A stretch of DNA of 21,418 nucleotides from a virus. The stretch lies in IMG/VR virus record IMGVR_UViG_3300046467_000846, positions 1-21,418 of that record; one strand, 5' to 3'. Of this stretch, positions 20,860 through 21,418 are shown one piece after another (the stretch's first letter is position 1; every line of letters starts with the position of its first letter). A program made the position numbers and the translations under genes. The notes under the pieces were generated by a model. That model made no database searches and was not told the DNA's origin. It was given only the letters and a program-made list of their open reading frames with translations.

Positions 20860-21337
20860 CGTGTGCCTTCCTCTCCAACGCCTTCACCAGTGCCAACGCC
20901 TGCCACGCATGCGACTTCACGCCGTAGAGCGGCCCCTGGCTTTTCTTGTTCCCTATCGCTTCAGCTTTGCCACCCCCGTACATATCAATGATTGCAGCGC
21001 GGATATTAGCATCCTTAGCTCTCATCGTGCCGCATATCAGCAACTTCACTTGGTGGCGGGTCAGGGGTATTACTTCCCCATTGAAACACTCGATCATACG
21101 ACCAACTTCTTCGCATGTTGTAAAGGTTTCTTTGCTCGGCATCATGCCCATGCCCTGTAGCTTCTCATACACCATAGCTGGGAACTTGCTTTTCTTGAGC
21201 AGATTGCGCAGCTTGGGGTTGGGCATTAGACCGCTGGTTGTCGGCTTCTGCTCCACGCAGTCGTATTCCACATACCCGCTGATGATGGGTCCAGGGTCGA
21301 TTGCCAGGATAGTCGAGAACTCCAGTTTTTCCAGCAT
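20789..21337 (-). CDS. RuvC-like Holliday junction resolvase (RNase H fold)
   Basis: This 182-residue protein has the RuvC start I-L-A-I-D-P-G with Asp14 as first metal ligand, S-G-Y-V-E-Y-D, and Glu58 in M-V-Y-E-K-L. The end motif S-H-A-W-Q-A-L-A-L near 142-150 has a His (143) and a Gln (146) where RuvC has His/Asp and Asp. The start is the ATG at 21337, with a perfect AGGAGG six bases before it; an earlier ATG at 21382 lies inside a terminator hairpin and is rejected. Phage RuvC-like enzymes resolve branched DNA before packaging, which fits its place before terminase. The last 30 residues overlap the next gene. Confidence 0.78.
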   Translation of the reverse strand: MLEKLEFSTILAIDPGPIISGYVEYDCVEQKPTTSGLMPNPKLRNLLKKSKFPAMVYEKLQGMGMMPSKETFTTCEEVGRMIECFNGEVIPLTRHQVKLLICGTMRAKDANIRAAIIDMYGGGKAEAIGNKKSQGPLYGVKSHAWQALALVKALERKAHDDRAAGNREAAGELAATGEGEGS

Positions 21338-21343
21338 CGGTTC

Positions 21344-21349
21344 CCTCCT
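21344..21349 (-). promoter_or_regulatory. Strong ribosome binding site of the resolvase gene
   Basis: AGGAGG on the minus strand, six bases before the ATG at 21337 and directly after the T-tract of the terminator. It decides the start over the in-frame ATG at 21382. Confidence 0.85.
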
Positions 21350-21352
21350 GTG

Positions 21353-21392
21353 AAAAACCGACACCCGGTGAAAGGTTAACACCGAGTGCCGG
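21353..21392 (-). terminator. Intrinsic terminator at the right edge, upstream of the resolvase
   Basis: A 13-bp stem (21358-21370 with 21380-21392, including two G-U pairs) with a 9-base loop is followed on the minus strand by five T residues (21357-21353). It would end an operon coming from beyond the window, just before the packaging genes. No promoter is visible between it and the resolvase. Confidence 0.82.
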
Positions 21393-21418
21393 CAACGCGA
21401 CCTCGCACCAGGAAGCGA

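Noticed and set aside
21338-21382. Longer resolvase starting at ATG 21382
   Set aside because: The start would lie in a terminator stem, while a perfect AGGAGG precedes the ATG at 21337.
1-21418. tRNA genes, attachment sites, insertion sequences or a replication origin
   Set aside because: No cloverleaf-like sequence, transposase, integrase or iteron cluster could be recognised by reading both strands.

Overview
The window is one block of late (morphogenesis) genes from a short-tailed, podovirus-like tailed phage, or from a related prophage or metagenomic viral contig. Every supported gene lies on the minus strand, so transcription runs from the right edge (about 21.4 kb) to the left edge (1). 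Genes are tightly packed, often with overlaps of 1-4 bases or 2-5 base gaps, and no intergenic stretch exceeds about 190 bases. I see no integrase, lysis, replication or tRNA gene. The host cannot be named. The moderately GC-rich composition and the family mix (LamG-like structural proteins, small beta-rich virion proteins) resemble marine or aquatic phages of proteobacteria, but that is inference.

Layout in transcription order: (1) packaging: a RuvC-like resolvase, a putative small terminase and the large terminase (21337-18191). (2) A small self-contained unit with a promoter, a 54-residue Gly/Ser-rich protein and an intrinsic terminator (18174-17868). (3) Portal (17854-16049). (4) Three consecutive genes (16049-12481) that share the decapeptide S-P-I-T-P-G-T-M-G-G, with about 11 copies in the first, 11 in the second and 2 clear copies in the third. 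They occupy the place between portal and scaffold where many phages carry a prohead protease. (5) Two small proteins, a Gln-rich scaffold, the major capsid protein, a terminator, a beta-rich probable decoration protein and a second terminator (12454-8545). (6) Neck and tail: a hypothetical protein, a probable head-tail adaptor, a small beta protein, a LamG-like lectin protein, a tail nozzle or stabilisation-like protein and two tandem tail-collar-like paralogues (8521-2654). (7) A Cys-containing small protein, a large Gly/Tyr/Gln-rich protein with an 11-residue ALMGG repeat, and a Gln/Gly/Met-rich protein cut by the left edge (2657-1).

The genes together would cut and package DNA (terminase), build the head (portal, scaffold, capsid, decoration) and build a short tail with receptor-binding domains. 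Four good intrinsic terminators on the coding strand suggest that expression levels within the operon are set by partial termination. The most unusual element is the three-gene SPITPGTMGG repeat family, which I cannot assign to any described function.
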